Origin: Xanthomonas codiaei
Lineage (GTDB): Bacteria; Pseudomonadota; Gammaproteobacteria; Xanthomonadales; Xanthomonadaceae
Reading direction: 5' to 3'
Assembly: GCF_002939785.1 (NCBI RefSeq)
Contig: NZ_MDEC01000012.1
Location: 1-63,292, forward strand
DNA: 63,292 bases
A program made the translations under genes and the position numbers. Numbering within the stretch: the stretch's first letter is position 1; each line of letters opens with the position of its first letter. Shown piece after piece: positions 17,356-28,786 of the stretch. The notes under the pieces are model-generated. The model was given only the letters and a program-made list of their open reading frames with translations, searched no databases and had not been told where the DNA came from.

Positions 17356-20142
17356 ATGACCTCTTCCACGCACTCACGTTTGAGCGGACGCCTGGCGTAC
17401 CGCCTGATGGTCGGTACTGCGGTCATCGCCTTGCTGTGCTTCGGCCTGACCGCAGCCATCACCTACTGGCAGAGCAGCCGTGCCTTGAGCACCTCGGCGC
17501 AGGCCACGATGCAGAACGCCGCGCGCTACCAGGCCGAGCAGATCGGCAGCGAACTCGGGCAGGCGCTGACCACCGGTCAATCCCTGGCCACCACCATGCT
17601 GGTGCAGCGTGCCAGCGGTGGCCTCAGCCGCGATACCGCCGCGGCGATCGTGCATGACCAGCTGCTGGACCATCCGGAATGGGTGGGCATGGGCACCTTG
17701 TGGGAAACCCAGGCCTTCGATGGCAGTGACGGCGATTTCGCCAATGCCAAGGGCCACGACGCCACCGGTCGTTTCATGACCTATTGGGGACGCGACGGCC
17801 AGAAGCTGGTGCGCGAACCGCTCACCGATTACGAAACCCCAGGCCTTGGCGACTGGAACCTCAAGCCGCGTGCACTGCTGCGCCAGACCGTGGCCGAACC
17901 GTACGATTACAAGATCGGCGGCAAGACCGTGCTGATGACCACCCTGTCCACGCCGATCCTGCAGGATGGCAAGTACCTGGGCGCGGTCACCGTGGACGTG
18001 GCGCTGGCCGCCTTGCAGCAGCGCCTGGGTGCGCTGCGCCCGATGCGCAGCGGTTATGTCGAACTGATCTCGCCCGCCGGCGTGGTGCTGTCCTCGCGCG
18101 ATGGCGCACGCATCGGCAAGCCGGTGACCGATGCGCGGCATCGCCGCATGCTGGAGGCGATCAAGGCCGGCAAGGACTCGGTGGATTTCGATCCCGATGC
18201 CAACGGCAGCGTCAGCGCGTATGTGCCGTTGCAGATCGGCAAGGCACAGGAGCGATTTGCGCTGGGCGTAGTGGTGCCGTATGCCGCCATCATGCAGCAG
18301 GCGCACCGCTTGTTGTTGACGATTCTGCTGGTAGGCCTGGGCTCGGCAGTGGTGCTCAGCGGCGCCTTGTTCCTGCTGCTGCGCCGCCAGGTGGTGCGTC
18401 CGCTGGAATCGGCGGTGGGCGTGGCCGATGCGATCGCCTCCGGCAAGCTCGACAACCACATCGCCGTGCAGCGGCAGGACGAAGTGGGCCGCCTGATGGG
18501 CGCCATGCAACGCATGCAGAACGACCTGCGCGCGCGCATCGAGCGCGACACCGCCATCGCCAACGAAAACCTGCGTATTCGCACTGCGCTGGAACACTCG
18601 GAAATGGAAGTGTTGCTGGCCGACGAACAACACAACGCGGTGTTCATCACCGAAGCGCTGCACACGTCGTTCAAGCGGGGCGAGCCCGCGTTCCATGCCA
18701 AGGGCCAGAACGGCTTCAGCGCCGATGCGGTGGTCGGCAAGCCGCTGGACTATGTGTTCGGTAGCGACAGTGAAGGCCGGGCGCGCACGCAACGCCTGCA
18801 GCAATTGCAATCCACCACCCAGGAGCGCTACACCTTCGGCCCGGTCACGCTGGACCTGACCATGACCCCGCTGTACGCAGCCGATGGCCGTCGCAGCGGC
18901 AGCATGCTGCTGTGGCGCAATGTCAGCGCAGAAGTAAGCACGCAGAAGGAAGTGGCCGCGCTGGTGCAGTCCGCCTTGATGGGCGATTTCGGCCAGCGGC
19001 TGGCGCTCGAAGACAAGCACGGCTTCTACCTGGAATTCGGTCGCCAGCTCAATGGTTTGCTGGAAACCACCTCGCAAGGCCTGGAACGCATTTCCAGCCT
19101 GCTCAGCGCGCTGGCCGAGGGCGACCTCACCGTGCGCATGGATGGACAGTTCGAAGGTGTGTTCGCGCGTATGCGCGACGATGCCAATGCCACGGTGGCG
19201 CAGCTGACCGGCATCGTCTCCGGTATCCAGACCTCGGCCACGCAGATCAATGCCGCCGCCAGCGAGATCGCGGCCGGCAATCAGGATCTGTCGCAGCGCA
19301 CCGAACAACAGGCCGCCAACCTGGAAGAAACCGCCGCCTCGATGGAAGAGCTCACCTCCACCGTCAGGCAGAATGCTGAACACGCGCGCCAGGCCAATCA
19401 ACTGGCCATCGGTGCGGCCGGTGTCGCCTCGCACGGCGGCAGCGTGGTGGCGCAGGTGGTCACCACCATGTCCGGTATCGAAACCTCCTCGAAGAAGATC
19501 GCCGAGATCATCAGCGTCATCGACGGCATCGCCTTCCAGACCAATATCCTGGCGCTCAACGCCGCAGTGGAAGCGGCGCGTGCCGGCGAGCAGGGCCGCG
19601 GCTTCGCCGTGGTGGCCTCCGAAGTGCGTACCCTCGCCCAGCGCTCGGCCGGTGCTGCCAAGGAGATCAAGCACCTAATCGACGACTCTGTCGGCAAGGT
19701 GGCCGAGGGCTCGCATCTGGTCCACCAGGCCGGCACCACCATGGCCGAGATCGTGGCCAGCGTGCAGCGCGTCACCGACATCATGGGCGAGATCTCCGCC
19801 GCCTCGCAGGAACAATCGACCGGCATCGAGCAGGTCAATCTCACCATCACCCAGATGGACGAGGCCACCCAGCAGAACGCGGCCCTGGTGGAAGAAGCCA
19901 CCGCCGCCGCACGCGCGATGGAAGAACAGGCCGGCCAGCTCACCGACGCGGTGGCGGTATTCAAACTCGGCCAGACAGCCGCACCTGTGCAGGCCGCCGC
20001 GGCCAGCAGCGCGGTGCAGCATGCCCAGCCCCGATCCAACCGTGCAGCGGGCGGCGGCAAGCGCGTGGCTGCCCCGCTACGCCACACCACCAAGCCTTCT
20101 GCCAACAACGCCGGCAACGACAGCCAGTGGCAGGATTTCTGA
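17356..20142 (+). CDS. methyl-accepting chemotaxis protein MCP3 (double Cache sensor, PAS, poly-HAMP)
   Basis: 928 residues, the longest receptor here. TM1 (10-38), a large periplasmic double-Cache (dCache_1) domain (39-315) with MTYWGRDGQ and [21 protein letters not shown]2 (318-342), HAMP, a degenerate PAS-like domain (about 405-520, lacking the His of heme PAS domains), further HAMP-like units, and the signalling hairpin with its tip near 728. It ends in QWQDF, a CheR/CheB tether. dCache_1 receptors commonly bind amino acids, amines or organic acids; I could not assign a ligand class. ATG 17356 is chosen because the membrane helix follows; the ribosome site is weak. Confidence 0.92.
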   Translation: MTSSTHSRLSGRLAYRLMVGTAVIALLCFGLTAAITYWQSSRALSTSAQATMQNAARYQAEQIGSELGQALTTGQSLATTMLVQRASGGLSRDTAAAIVHDQLLDHPEWVGMGTLWETQAFDGSDGDFANAKGHDATGRFMTYWGRDGQKLVREPLTDYETPGLGDWNLKPRALLRQTVAEPYDYKIGGKTVLMTTLSTPILQDGKYLGAVTVDVALAALQQRLGALRPMRSGYVELISPAGVVLSSRDGARIGKPVTDARHRRMLEAIKAGKDSVDFDPDANGSVSAYVPLQIGKAQERFALGVVVPYAAIMQQAHRLLLTILLVGLGSAVVLSGALFLLLRRQVVRPLESAVGVADAIASGKLDNHIAVQRQDEVGRLMGAMQRMQNDLRARIERDTAIANENLRIRTALEHSEMEVLLADEQHNAVFITEALHTSFKRGEPAFHAKGQNGFSADAVVGKPLDYVFGSDSEGRARTQRLQQLQSTTQERYTFGPVTLDLTMTPLYAADGRRSGSMLLWRNVSAEVSTQKEVAALVQSALMGDFGQRLALEDKHGFYLEFGRQLNGLLETTSQGLERISSLLSALAEGDLTVRMDGQFEGVFARMRDDANATVAQLTGIVSGIQTSATQINAAASEIAAGNQDLSQRTEQQAANLEETAASMEELTSTVRQNAEHARQANQLAIGAAGVASHGGSVVAQVVTTMSGIETSSKKIAEIISVIDGIAFQTNILALNAAVEAARAGEQGRGFAVVASEVRTLAQRSAGAAKEIKHLIDDSVGKVAEGSHLVHQAGTTMAEIVASVQRVTDIMGEISAASQEQSTGIEQVNLTITQMDEATQQNAALVEEATAAARAMEEQAGQLTDAVAVFKLGQTAAPVQAAAASSAVQHAQPRSNRAAGGGKRVAAPLRHTTKPSANNAGNDSQWQDF

Positions 20143-20219
20143 GCGCACGCGCACGCCGGCATTCTCGCGGTCCGGATGCCACCGTTGCGCCAAGCTTGCG
20201 TCACTGACGGCGCCGATGG

Positions 20220-20255
20220 AAAAAAAGCCCGCCGTGCGGTGACGCAAGAGCGGGC
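20220..20255 (-). terminator. intrinsic terminator on the minus strand
   Basis: Read on the minus strand: GCCCGC, a 17-base loop containing a 4-bp inner stem, GCGGGC, then seven T. It is the best U-tract of any hairpin in the receptor region, yet there is no recognisable minus-strand gene to its right. It may end an antisense or small RNA, or antisense noise. Confidence 0.6.
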
Positions 20256-20424
20256 ATTGCAGACCATCGACCCACGTCGCCCGGTGGTCGAACGCGCCTG
20301 CAGGCATGCCAGGCAAGCCAATCGCACACCGACGCACATCGCCGCGACGCCAGCGCACTGGCGCCGCCGACATTGTCGTTGCGCACGCTTGCCGCGCCAC
20401 CGCGCGCCATCCATCGGCCACGCG

Positions 20425-20451
20425 TAAAGATTTATCTGGCATTGCCGTTAG
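20425..20451 (+). promoter_or_regulatory. sigma-28 promoter of the MetA-like gene and MCP4
   Basis: TAAAGATT, 11 bases, GCCGTTAG, about 120 bases before ATG 20572. Both boxes are strong. Confidence 0.75.
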
Positions 20452-20571
20452 CGGGAGTGACAGCGACCGTCTGCGTCCCCCACAGCGACCGTCGCCCACG
20501 CTCCGTATGCGTGCTGGTGCAGGCAGTCGCCAGAGGCATGCGTCCGTTGCTGGTTGATTGCAGGGGTCGCC

Positions 20572-21333
20572 ATGAAGTCATCCGTTCTCGTCAGCTGTCT
20601 TGCACTGTGCGGCGTTGCCGGTCATGCCTGCGCAGAAGATCCGATCGCCACCGATCGCCCGGATTTCGTCGAATCCAGCCTCACCGTGGGCCACCAGCGG
20701 CTACAGGTGGAAACCAGTGCCGCCTGGGAACGCGATGCGTCCGTGGACGCGTATTCCACGCCGACGCTATTCCGCTACGGGCTGGGCCAGACCTGGGAAT
20801 TACGGCTGGAAACCGATGGCTGGCAACGCATCGATGCGCCCGGCGAGCCCAGGCGCAGCGGCATGTCCGATACTGCACTGGGCATCAAGCACCATCTGGC
20901 CAGTTCCGACGATGGCAAGACCTCGCTGGCCTGGCTGCTGCATGTGGATCTGCCCAGCGGCGCGCGGGCGCTGCGCGGCCATGGCGCGCGCCCATCGTTC
21001 CGGCTGGTGGCCGAGTGGGACCTCAGCGACAGCGTCTCGGCCGGCATGATGCCCGGGGTGATCCGGGACGACGATGGCGAAGGCCACCGCTATACCGCCG
21101 GCATCTTCGGTGCGGTGATCGGCAAGGCCTGGAACGAGCGTGTACGGTCCTTCGTCGAAGTGGCGCTGCCGCAGATCGCCAACACCGACGATGGTGGCAC
21201 CGTAGCCCTGCTCGACGTCGGCTCCGCCTGGCTGCTGAGCAACGATGTGCAACTGGATGCGGTCTACAGCCGCGGCCTCAACGACCGCTCGCCCGACCAC
21301 GCACTCGGCGTCGGTCTGTCCTTCCGCTTCTGA
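20572..21333 (+). CDS. outer-membrane protein of the MetA (phenol-degradation transporter) type
   Basis: 253 residues with a signal peptide (1-22, cleavage after HACA) followed by [11 protein letters not shown] and a beta-rich body of alternating hydrophobic strands ending GLSFRF, an outer-membrane barrel signature. The family is known as transporter/MetA-pathway phenol degradation, probably monomeric barrels; no substrate is established for most members. It is only 13 bases before MCP4 and shares its sigma-28 promoter, so it may admit or bind the ligand that MCP4 detects. That link is inference from position. Confidence 0.75.
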   Translation: MKSSVLVSCLALCGVAGHACAEDPIATDRPDFVESSLTVGHQRLQVETSAAWERDASVDAYSTPTLFRYGLGQTWELRLETDGWQRIDAPGEPRRSGMSDTALGIKHHLASSDDGKTSLAWLLHVDLPSGARALRGHGARPSFRLVAEWDLSDSVSAGMMPGVIRDDDGEGHRYTAGIFGAVIGKAWNERVRSFVEVALPQIANTDDGGTVALLDVGSAWLLSNDVQLDAVYSRGLNDRSPDHALGVGLSFRF

Positions 21334-21346
21334 CACGGACTGCACG

Positions 21347-23638
21347 ATGAAGATCATGCACATGCTGGGCATCCTGGTGCTGGTGGCCGCGCTGGCCCTG
21401 CTCGCCCTGGGCGGTGTCGGCTACAACGGACAGCGCGGCCTGCTGCACGCCATCGCCGCGCAGGTCACCTCATCGGACGCGCTGCGCAGCCATATGCAGG
21501 CGGACATGATGCACGACGCCCTGCGCGGCGACGTCACTGCCGGGCTGCTGGCTGCCGCACGGCAGGACGATGCCGGCATCGCCGCTGCGCGCAGCTCGCT
21601 GGGCGAGCATGCCGACGAGTTCCGCCAGGCGGTGGAGGCCAACCGCAAGTTGCCGCTGGACCCGGCATTGCGCAGCGAACTGGAAGCCGTCGCCCCCGCA
21701 CTGCAGGCCTACATCGCGTCGGCCGGCCAGGTCATGACGCTGGCCGAAACGCATGCCGACAGCAGCGCCGCCTACACAGATTTCACCGACAAGTTCGGCC
21801 AGCTCGAAACCCGCATGGGTGCGATCAGCGAACGCATCCTGGCCCTGAATGAGGCCAACCGCAGCCAGGCCGAGCAGTACAGCCATCGCGTGATGTGGCA
21901 GCAGGGCAGCGCCGTGGTAGTAGCGTTCGTGTGCCTGGCCCTGGCGGCCGGCTGGATCCTGCGCTCGGTGTTCGGTCTGCTCGGCGGCGAGCCGCAGCTG
22001 GCCATGGCCGCCGCGCAACATATCGCCGAAGGCCGCCTGGACCAGCCGATCCCGGTAGCCGCACACCACGCCAGCAGCCTGATGGCCGCGCTGTCGCGCA
22101 TGCAGCGCGACCTGCGCGAACGCCTGCAGCGCGAGCGCAGCATCGCTGCAGAAAACCTGCGCATCCGCACCGCACTGGATAACGCCTCCACCGGCATGTA
22201 CATCGCCGACCCGGACCTGACCATCATCTACACCAACAACGCGTTGCAGACCTTGTTGCAGACCCATGCCGAGGACATCCACGCGTGCGCACCGGCATTC
22301 GACCGCAGCTCGGCCGTGCTCGGGCAGCCGGTCTCGCTGCTGGAGATCGGCAACGCGCAGGATGCGGAAATCTACCAACGCCTCGATCGCCAGGGTGCAG
22401 CGCAACGCGACGTGCACTACCGCAGCGCCTGCATCACCCAGAACGTGTCGGCCATCCGCGATGCCGCCGGCGCGCATCTGGGATTCGTCTGCGAATGGCG
22501 CGACCGCACCGCCGAGGCGCGGGTCGAAGTCGAGGTCGCCGACGTGGTGCGCAGCGCTGCCGCCGGCGATCTGTCCAGGCGCATCGACAGCGACGGCAAG
22601 CAAGGCTTCTTCCTGCAACTGGCGCAACAGCTCAATGCACTGCTCGATGCCAATGCGGTCAGCATCGCCGAAGTCTCGCGCCTGCTCAGCGCACTGGCCG
22701 AGGGCGACCTGAGCGCACGCATGCACGGCGACTTCCATGGCGTATTCGCCCGCATGCGCGACGATGCCAACACCACTGCCGAGCAACTGGCGCAGGTGAT
22801 CGGGCGCATCCAGCAGGCCGCCGGCAGCATCCATACCGCTTCCAGCGAGATCGCGGCCGGCAATCAGGATCTGTCGCAGCGCACCGAACAACAGGCCGCC
22901 AACCTGGAAGAAACCGCCGCCTCGATGGAAGAGCTCACCTCCACCGTCCGGCAGAATGCCGAGAGCGCGCGCCAGGCCAATCAACTGGCCATCGGTGCGG
23001 CCGGTGTCGCCTCGCATGGCGGCAGCGTGGTGGCGCAGGTGGTCACCACCATGTCCGGCATCGAAACCTCCTCCAAGAAGATCGCCGAGATCATCAGTGT
23101 CATCGACGGCATCGCGTTCCAGACCAATATCCTGGCGCTCAACGCCGCAGTGGAAGCAGCGCGTGCCGGCGAGCAGGGCCGCGGCTTTGCCGTGGTCGCC
23201 TCCGAAGTGCGTACCCTCGCCCAGCGCTCGGCCGGTGCTGCCAAGGAGATCAAGCACCTGATCGACGATTCGGTCGGCAAGGTCGCCGAAGGCTCGCATC
23301 TGGTCCACCAGGCCGGTACCACCATGGCCGAGATCGTCGCCAGCGTGCAGCGCGTCACCGACATCATGGGCGAGATTTCCGCGGCCTCGCAGGAACAATC
23401 GGCCGGCATCGAGCAGGTCAATCTCACCATCACCCAGATGGATGAAGCCACCCAGCAGAACGGCGCACTGGTGGAAGAAGCGACCGCCGCTGCACGCGCG
23501 ATGGAAGATCAGGCCGGTCAGCTGGCGCAGGTGGTGGCGCGCTTCACGCTGGCCGATGCGCCCCACGCCATTGCAAAGCGCAGTGCCATGCACGTATCGC
23601 CCGCGCCCGGCGCGCATGCACTGGCCGCCACCCGATAG
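21347..23638 (+). CDS. methyl-accepting chemotaxis protein MCP4 (helical sensor, PAS, poly-HAMP)
   Basis: 763 residues: TM1 (6-26), a helical periplasmic domain (27-185) of four-helix-bundle character, TM2 (186-205), HAMP, a PAS domain (275-385) with [18 protein letters not shown] and CEWRDRT, HAMP-like units, and the signalling hairpin with its tip near 591. The PAS keeps the Trp of CEWRDRT but lacks the FHxxPxH segment found in MCP9, so heme binding is not predicted. It ends AHALAATR without a tether. The gene is cotranscribed with the outer-membrane gene 13 bases upstream. The signalling region is nearly identical in DNA to that of MCP3, pointing to recent duplication or gene conversion. 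Confidence 0.92.
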   Translation: MKIMHMLGILVLVAALALLALGGVGYNGQRGLLHAIAAQVTSSDALRSHMQADMMHDALRGDVTAGLLAAARQDDAGIAAARSSLGEHADEFRQAVEANRKLPLDPALRSELEAVAPALQAYIASAGQVMTLAETHADSSAAYTDFTDKFGQLETRMGAISERILALNEANRSQAEQYSHRVMWQQGSAVVVAFVCLALAAGWILRSVFGLLGGEPQLAMAAAQHIAEGRLDQPIPVAAHHASSLMAALSRMQRDLRERLQRERSIAAENLRIRTALDNASTGMYIADPDLTIIYTNNALQTLLQTHAEDIHACAPAFDRSSAVLGQPVSLLEIGNAQDAEIYQRLDRQGAAQRDVHYRSACITQNVSAIRDAAGAHLGFVCEWRDRTAEARVEVEVADVVRSAAAGDLSRRIDSDGKQGFFLQLAQQLNALLDANAVSIAEVSRLLSALAEGDLSARMHGDFHGVFARMRDDANTTAEQLAQVIGRIQQAAGSIHTASSEIAAGNQDLSQRTEQQAANLEETAASMEELTSTVRQNAESARQANQLAIGAAGVASHGGSVVAQVVTTMSGIETSSKKIAEIISVIDGIAFQTNILALNAAVEAARAGEQGRGFAVVASEVRTLAQRSAGAAKEIKHLIDDSVGKVAEGSHLVHQAGTTMAEIVASVQRVTDIMGEISAASQEQSAGIEQVNLTITQMDEATQQNGALVEEATAAARAMEDQAGQLAQVVARFTLADAPHAIAKRSAMHVSPAPGAHALAATR

Positions 23639-23830
23639 TGCGCTCGACGACACAATGGTCGCGCTCGGTTATCGCGGCCAGTGACCGGCGCATCGAGCCA
23701 GAACGCGCGGCCTTGCAGCAGCAGTCGCAAAGGCTGTCGTAGCAAGCCGGCTGCTGGTAAATCAGCAGCTTTTCGCAGTAAATCCGCACATTTGCAGTGT
23801 GCGGCGGTGCTGCCGTTCATCCTTGAAAAA

Positions 23831-23857
23831 TAAAGTATCGAGCCCCGGGGCCGCTAG
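23831..23857 (+). promoter_or_regulatory. sigma-28 promoter of MCP5
   Basis: TAAAGTAT, 11 bases, GCCGCTAG, 42 bases before ATG 23900. Strong match. Confidence 0.75.
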
Positions 23858-23899
23858 CGTGCAGGACAACATTGCGACGCGACATCCCTGGAGTAATAG

Positions 23900-26149
23900 A
23901 TGAACAAGTTCAACGACTGGCCCATCCGCCGCAAGCTGATGTTTGCGTTCTGCCTCAGTGCCGCCCTCACTGCCCTGCTTGGCGGGCTGGGCTTCTCGCG
24001 CATGAAGCAGATGCAGCAGCAGGCCGTGCTGATCAACGAAGATGTGGTTCCGGTGCTGACCCGGCTCTCGGAGCTGCGCGCATTCGGCGGTGAATTCCGT
24101 ATCTACGAATCGGGCCAGTTCGTCAATCTGCAGAACCAGGAACGCTACGACTACTTCCTGACCCGCATGGACGAAATCCAGGGCAAGTACGCGCAAACGC
24201 AGAAGGCGCTGGAAGCCAAGATCGCTGCCGGCTCGCCGCTGAAGGCCGGCTACGACAAGCTCGCCAAGGAAAGCGCCAGTTACTTCGAAGCCAACAAGAC
24301 CTTGCGCGCGCTCTACAAGGATCCCGACTACGCGGCCGCGGTGGCTGCGAACAAGCAATCCGGCGACATCCGCAAGGTGCTGTTCCAGACCATCGACAAG
24401 ATGTATGCCGAGCAATCCACCGCGCTGGCCAACATGGTGGCCGCCAGCAGCGCCTCGTTCAAGATGACCAGTGCGGTGCTGTTGATCGGCACGCTGCTGA
24501 TGGCGGCCCTGTCGGTCACCTTCGGCTGGTTGATCGCGCGCAGCATCACCACGCCACTGTCCAAGGCGCTGGGCGCCATCCAGGCGGTCTCGCGCGGCGA
24601 TCTCGGCGCGCAGATCGGCACCACCAGCAAGGACGAAATCGGCCAGATGCTGCAGGCCACCGGCGACATGACCCGGTTGCTGCGCCGCTTCTCCGACGAG
24701 ACCACGCGCATGTCGCACCTGCACGCGGCCGAAGACATCACCCATCGCATGCCGGAGGATTTCCCCGGCGTGTACGGCAATCTGGCTGTCGGCATCAATA
24801 CGATGATCTTCGAGCACCTGGATGCCATCGTCGATTCGGTCGCCATCCTCAACCAGTACGCCCAGGGCGACCTGACCCAGGATGCGCGCCGCCTGCCCGG
24901 CAGCCGCGCCGTGCTGCACGAAGCCATGGACGCGGCCAAGGCCAGCCTGCTGGCGATCAATACCGAGATCAAGCAACTGGCGCAGGCCGCCGCTGCGGGC
25001 GACTTCAGCGCACGTGGCGATGCCGCACGCTTCAAGTACGACTTCGCTGTGATGGTGGCCGACCTGAATTCGATGATGGAAGTCAGCGACCGCAACCTGG
25101 GCAAGCTCTCGCAATTGCTGGGCGCCGTGGCCGAGGGCGACCTGACCGCCCGCATGGACGGACAATTCCACGGCGTGTTCGCGCGTTTGCGTGACGATGC
25201 CAATGCCACCGTGCAGCGCCTGACCGACATCGTTGGCCGCATCAAGCATTCCACTCTGGCCATCAACACGGCCGCCGGCGAAATCGCCGCCGGCAACCAG
25301 GATCTGTCGCAGCGTACCGAGCAGCAGGCTGCCAACCTGGAAGAAACCGCCGCCTCGATGGAAGAACTCACCTCCACCGTCAAGCAGAACGCCGAGCACG
25401 CACGCCAGGCCAACCAGCTGGCCATCGGCGCGGCCGGCGTGGCCTCGCATGGCGGCGCAGTGGTCGGCCAGGTGGTCACCACCATGTCCGGCATCGAAAC
25501 CTCCTCCAAGAAGATCGCCGAGATCATCAGCGTCATCGACGGCATCGCGTTCCAGACCAATATCCTGGCCTTGAACGCGGCCGTGGAAGCGGCACGTGCA
25601 GGCGAGCAGGGCCGCGGCTTTGCCGTGGTGGCCTCGGAAGTGCGCACACTGGCACAGCGTTCGGCGGGTGCAGCCAAGGAGATCAAGGGCCTGATCGACG
25701 ATTCGGTGAGCAAGGTGGCCGAAGGCTCGGCGCTGGTGAATCAGGCCGGCAGCACCATGAGCGAGATCGTCTCCTCGGTGCAGCGCGTCACCGACATCAT
25801 GAGCGAAATCTCTGCTGCCTCGCAGGAACAGTCCGCCGGCATCGAGCAGGTCAACCAGACCGTGACCCACATGGACGAAGCCACCCAGCAGAATGCGGCG
25901 CTGGTGGAAGAAGCCACGGCCGCAGCCCGCTCGATGGAAGACCAGGCGCAGCAGCTCACCGAAGCGGTGGCGCTGTTCCGTCTGTCGGCCGAGCTGGAGT
26001 CGGTGACCCGCGCCACCCCGGTGGTGCGTCAGATCACGGCCAGCAAGCCTGTTCCCGCCAGCAGGGCCGCCAAGCCGGCGAGCCGGCCGGCGCCGCGTGC
26101 GGCCGTGGCTGCGGCGGTGTCCAACGAATCGGATTGGGCAGAGTTCTGA
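23900..26149 (+). CDS. methyl-accepting chemotaxis protein MCP5 (four-helix-bundle sensor)
   Basis: 749 residues: TM1 (11-33), a periplasmic four-helix bundle (34-188), TM2 (191-212), HAMP, HAMP-like linker of the MCP2 type ([19 protein letters not shown]), and the signalling hairpin with its tip near 552. It ends in DWAEF, a CheR/CheB tether, after a Lys/Ala/Pro-rich linker. CTGGAG precedes ATG 23900. It has its own sigma-28 promoter and a strong 3' hairpin, so it is probably monocistronic. The sensor carries [13 protein letters not shown], which matches the first helix of the MCP1 sensor ([12 protein letters not shown]). Confidence 0.93.
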   Translation: MNKFNDWPIRRKLMFAFCLSAALTALLGGLGFSRMKQMQQQAVLINEDVVPVLTRLSELRAFGGEFRIYESGQFVNLQNQERYDYFLTRMDEIQGKYAQTQKALEAKIAAGSPLKAGYDKLAKESASYFEANKTLRALYKDPDYAAAVAANKQSGDIRKVLFQTIDKMYAEQSTALANMVAASSASFKMTSAVLLIGTLLMAALSVTFGWLIARSITTPLSKALGAIQAVSRGDLGAQIGTTSKDEIGQMLQATGDMTRLLRRFSDETTRMSHLHAAEDITHRMPEDFPGVYGNLAVGINTMIFEHLDAIVDSVAILNQYAQGDLTQDARRLPGSRAVLHEAMDAAKASLLAINTEIKQLAQAAAAGDFSARGDAARFKYDFAVMVADLNSMMEVSDRNLGKLSQLLGAVAEGDLTARMDGQFHGVFARLRDDANATVQRLTDIVGRIKHSTLAINTAAGEIAAGNQDLSQRTEQQAANLEETAASMEELTSTVKQNAEHARQANQLAIGAAGVASHGGAVVGQVVTTMSGIETSSKKIAEIISVIDGIAFQTNILALNAAVEAARAGEQGRGFAVVASEVRTLAQRSAGAAKEIKGLIDDSVSKVAEGSALVNQAGSTMSEIVSSVQRVTDIMSEISAASQEQSAGIEQVNQTVTHMDEATQQNAALVEEATAAARSMEDQAQQLTEAVALFRLSAELESVTRATPVVRQITASKPVPASRAAKPASRPAPRAAVAAAVSNESDWAEF

Positions 26150-26177
26150 GCGCTCACTGCAAACCGATGACTGGCTG

Positions 26178-26217
26178 ACGACAAAGCCGCGCGATGCACC
26201 TCGCGCGGCTTTGTCGT
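26178..26217 (+). terminator. terminator-like hairpin after MCP5
   Basis: A perfect 17-bp stem (arms 26178-26194 and 26201-26217) with loop TGCACC, 28 bases after the MCP5 stop. The descending arm is followed by TGCTAG rather than a U-run. Confidence 0.6.
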
Positions 26218-26321
26218 TGCTAGAGGTGGCGCACACCGCTGCGGTGCGGCGGGACAGCGTGAAAGCAGGCCCGTCTATTTGTCGAATCGTGTCACGCTAT
26301 GCAATTTTTGCGACAAGGTAT

Positions 26322-26348
26322 TCAAGAAGGCACACCAGGCGCCGCTAA
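26322..26348 (+). promoter_or_regulatory. sigma-28 promoter of MCP6
   Basis: TCAAGAAG, 11 bases, GCCGCTAA, 80 bases before ATG 26429. Confidence 0.65.
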
Positions 26349-26428
26349 TTACGATAGTCGCATGGATTATGTCAAGCGCCGCGCGACGCATCAAAAGTCA
26401 CCTACCTGACCCTGAGCGAAGGCCCGTC

Positions 26429-28678
26429 ATGAATGCCCTACTGCAACGCTACAACGTCGGCCCGCGGCTTGCCGCTGCGTTTGCCGTCCTGATCGTCCTG
26501 TCTGCTGCAATCGCGGTCATCGGATACCGTGGCCTGTCCTCTGCGCGCGATCTGGTCGACGATATCGTGCACCAGAACATGGTGAAGATTCGCTTGTCCA
26601 ACGACATGATGAATGCCAACTTCATTATCGGCATGCAGTTGCGCAATGTGGTGCTGCCGACCACCGATGAAGAGAATCGTAAGTTCATCGCCATCATCCA
26701 GTCGGCACGTGCCGATTACACCAAAGCCCGCGAAGCGCTATATGCCATGCCGCCTTCGGAGCAAGGCAAAGTCCTTCGTGCCGAGATCGATGCACGCCGC
26801 GCCGAAGTCAAGGTATTGAACGACAAGGTCATCGATCTGGTGATGACCGGCCACAGCGATGAAGCCCTGCCCTTGCTGCTCACCAAGGCTGCACCGGCCA
26901 TGCAGGTCTGGCAGGACAAGATCGCCGAGAACATCGCGCTGCAGGACAAGATGGCAGCCGATGCATCGGCCGTCGCGCTGAAGTCGATGGACGATTCGCG
27001 CAAGTTGCTGGTTGCCGGTACCGCGCTGGTGATCCTGCTGAGCACCGCGCTGGGCCTGCTGATCACGCGCAGCCTAACTCAGCCGCTTGGCCGCGCCACC
27101 CGCGCTGCAGAAGCCATCGCCAGCGGCAAGCTGGATAACGATGTCGATACCCCGTTCAACGACGAAGCCGGCCGCCTGCTCAAGGCCATGCACAAGATGC
27201 AGTCGCAGTTGCGCAACCTGCTGGCCGCGCAAACCGACATGGCACGTCGCCATGACGAAGGCCAGATCAGCTTCCGCATCGATGCCAATGCGTTCCCGGG
27301 CGACTACGGCCGCATGGCCAACGACACCAACAACCTGGTGGCCTCGCATATCGCAGTGAAGATGAAGCTGGCGCAGATCATGGGCCGCTATGCCGTTGGC
27401 GATCTCAGCCAAGACATGGACAAGCTGCCCGGCGAAAAGGCCGTGCTTACCGACACCATGGCACAGGTCAAGCTCAACCTCGGCGCGATGAACACCGAGA
27501 TCAAGCACCTGGCGCAGGCCGCCGCCAATGGCGACTTCAGTGCGCGCGGCGATGCCGAGCGCTTCCAGTACGACTTCCGGGTGATGGTGGAAAGCCTCAA
27601 CACCTTGATGGCCACCGCCGATGGCAATCTGCAGTCGCTGTCGGGCCTGTTGCAGTCGATCGCAGCCGGCGACCTCACTGCACGCATGAGCGGCGAGTTC
27701 CGCGGCGTGTTCGCGCAGATGCGCGATGATGCCAATGCCACCGCCACCCAGCTGGCCGACATCGTCACCGGCATCAAGCAGTCGGCCGTGTCGATCAAGG
27801 GCGCCGCCAGCGAAATCGCCGCCGGCAACCAGGATCTGTCGCAGCGCACCGAGCAGCAGGCGGCCAATCTCGAAGAAACCGCCGCCTCGATGGAAGAGCT
27901 CACCTCCACCGTCAGGCAGAATGCCGAAAGCGCGCGTCAGGCCAACCAGCTGGCGATCGGCGCTGCCGGTGTGGCCTCGCAGGGCGGCGAGATCGTCAGC
28001 AAGGTGGTCGAGACCATGAGCGGCATCGAAGCCTCGTCCAAGAAGATCGCCGACATCATCTCGGTCATCGACGGCATCGCCTTCCAGACCAACATCCTGG
28101 CCTTGAACGCGGCAGTGGAAGCGGCACGCGCCGGCGAACAGGGCCGCGGCTTTGCGGTGGTGGCTTCGGAAGTACGCACCCTGGCGCAGCGCTCCTCGGG
28201 CGCGGCCAAGGAGATCAAGGACCTCATCGACGACTCGGTGCAGCGCGTGGCCGACGGCTCGGTGCTGGTGCACAGCGCCGGCAAGACCATGGGCGAGATC
28301 GTGGCCAGCGTGCAGCGCGTGACCGACATCATGGGCGAGATCTCGGCCGCCTCGCAGGAACAGTCGGCCGGTATCGAGCAGGTCAACCAGACCGTGACCC
28401 AGATGGACGAAACCACCCAGCAAAATGCCGCATTGGTAGAAGAAGCCACCGCCGCGGCACGTGCGCTGGAAGAGCAGGCGGTTGGGCTGACCGAGGCAGT
28501 GGCGGTGTTCAAGACCGATGCGGCCTACGCGCAGCCGGCCGTACGTGCCGCGCCTGCGCGCCCGGCAGTGACGCCCGCGCTGAAAGCGCAGGTGGCGGCG
28601 GCCGGTCGTACCGCCGCGTCCAAACCACGCGCGGTGGTCACCGCCTCCAGCAACGACACCAGCTGGCAGGAGTTCTGA
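26429..28678 (+). CDS. methyl-accepting chemotaxis protein MCP6 (four-helix-bundle sensor)
   Basis: 749 residues: TM1 (11-31), a four-helix-bundle sensor with [22 protein letters not shown]2 (192-213), HAMP, HAMP-like linker of the MCP1 type, and the signalling hairpin with its tip near 552. It ends in SWQEF, a tether. It is the closest relative of MCP8: both begin with LLQRYNVG and share the QLRN-VLPT sensor segment, and both have 749 residues, so one is probably a duplicate of the other. GAAGG precedes ATG 26429. Ligand unknown. Confidence 0.93.
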   Translation: MNALLQRYNVGPRLAAAFAVLIVLSAAIAVIGYRGLSSARDLVDDIVHQNMVKIRLSNDMMNANFIIGMQLRNVVLPTTDEENRKFIAIIQSARADYTKAREALYAMPPSEQGKVLRAEIDARRAEVKVLNDKVIDLVMTGHSDEALPLLLTKAAPAMQVWQDKIAENIALQDKMAADASAVALKSMDDSRKLLVAGTALVILLSTALGLLITRSLTQPLGRATRAAEAIASGKLDNDVDTPFNDEAGRLLKAMHKMQSQLRNLLAAQTDMARRHDEGQISFRIDANAFPGDYGRMANDTNNLVASHIAVKMKLAQIMGRYAVGDLSQDMDKLPGEKAVLTDTMAQVKLNLGAMNTEIKHLAQAAANGDFSARGDAERFQYDFRVMVESLNTLMATADGNLQSLSGLLQSIAAGDLTARMSGEFRGVFAQMRDDANATATQLADIVTGIKQSAVSIKGAASEIAAGNQDLSQRTEQQAANLEETAASMEELTSTVRQNAESARQANQLAIGAAGVASQGGEIVSKVVETMSGIEASSKKIADIISVIDGIAFQTNILALNAAVEAARAGEQGRGFAVVASEVRTLAQRSSGAAKEIKDLIDDSVQRVADGSVLVHSAGKTMGEIVASVQRVTDIMGEISAASQEQSAGIEQVNQTVTQMDETTQQNAALVEEATAAARALEEQAVGLTEAVAVFKTDAAYAQPAVRAAPARPAVTPALKAQVAAAGRTAASKPRAVVTASSNDTSWQEF

Positions 28679-28704
28679 GGCAAGCGGACACAACAAGCTG
28701 AACG

Positions 28705-28734
28705 GAGCCGGTCGGCAGCAGTGCCGACCGGCTC
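28705..28734 (+). terminator. terminator-like hairpin after MCP6
   Basis: A perfect 13-bp stem GAGCCGGTCGGCA/TGCCGACCGGCTC with loop GCAG, 26 bases after the stop. Its 3' arm touches the -35 box of the next promoter. Confidence 0.6.
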
Positions 28735-28760
28735 AAGGCATAACAGGTATCGGCCGATAG
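28733..28760 (+). promoter_or_regulatory. sigma-28-like promoter of MCP7
   Basis: TCAAGGCA, 12 bases, GCCGATAG, 26 bases before ATG 28787. The -10 is excellent and the spacer one base longer than consensus. Confidence 0.5.
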
Positions 28761-28786
28761 CCAGGGTACGCCCAAGAGACGCCCCG

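Larger units (their letters stand above)
20143..20571. other. intergenic: minus-strand terminator and sigma-28 promoter
   Basis: This holds a strong intrinsic terminator pointing left (20220-20255) with no annotated minus-strand gene upstream of it, and the promoter of the MetA-like gene at 20425. Short frames on both strands are unconvincing. Confidence 0.5.

Noticed and set aside
20201..20410. 69-codon minus-strand frame upstream of the orphan terminator
   Set aside because: Composition and start signal are poor. The terminator is better explained by a possible small RNA, listed as a finding.
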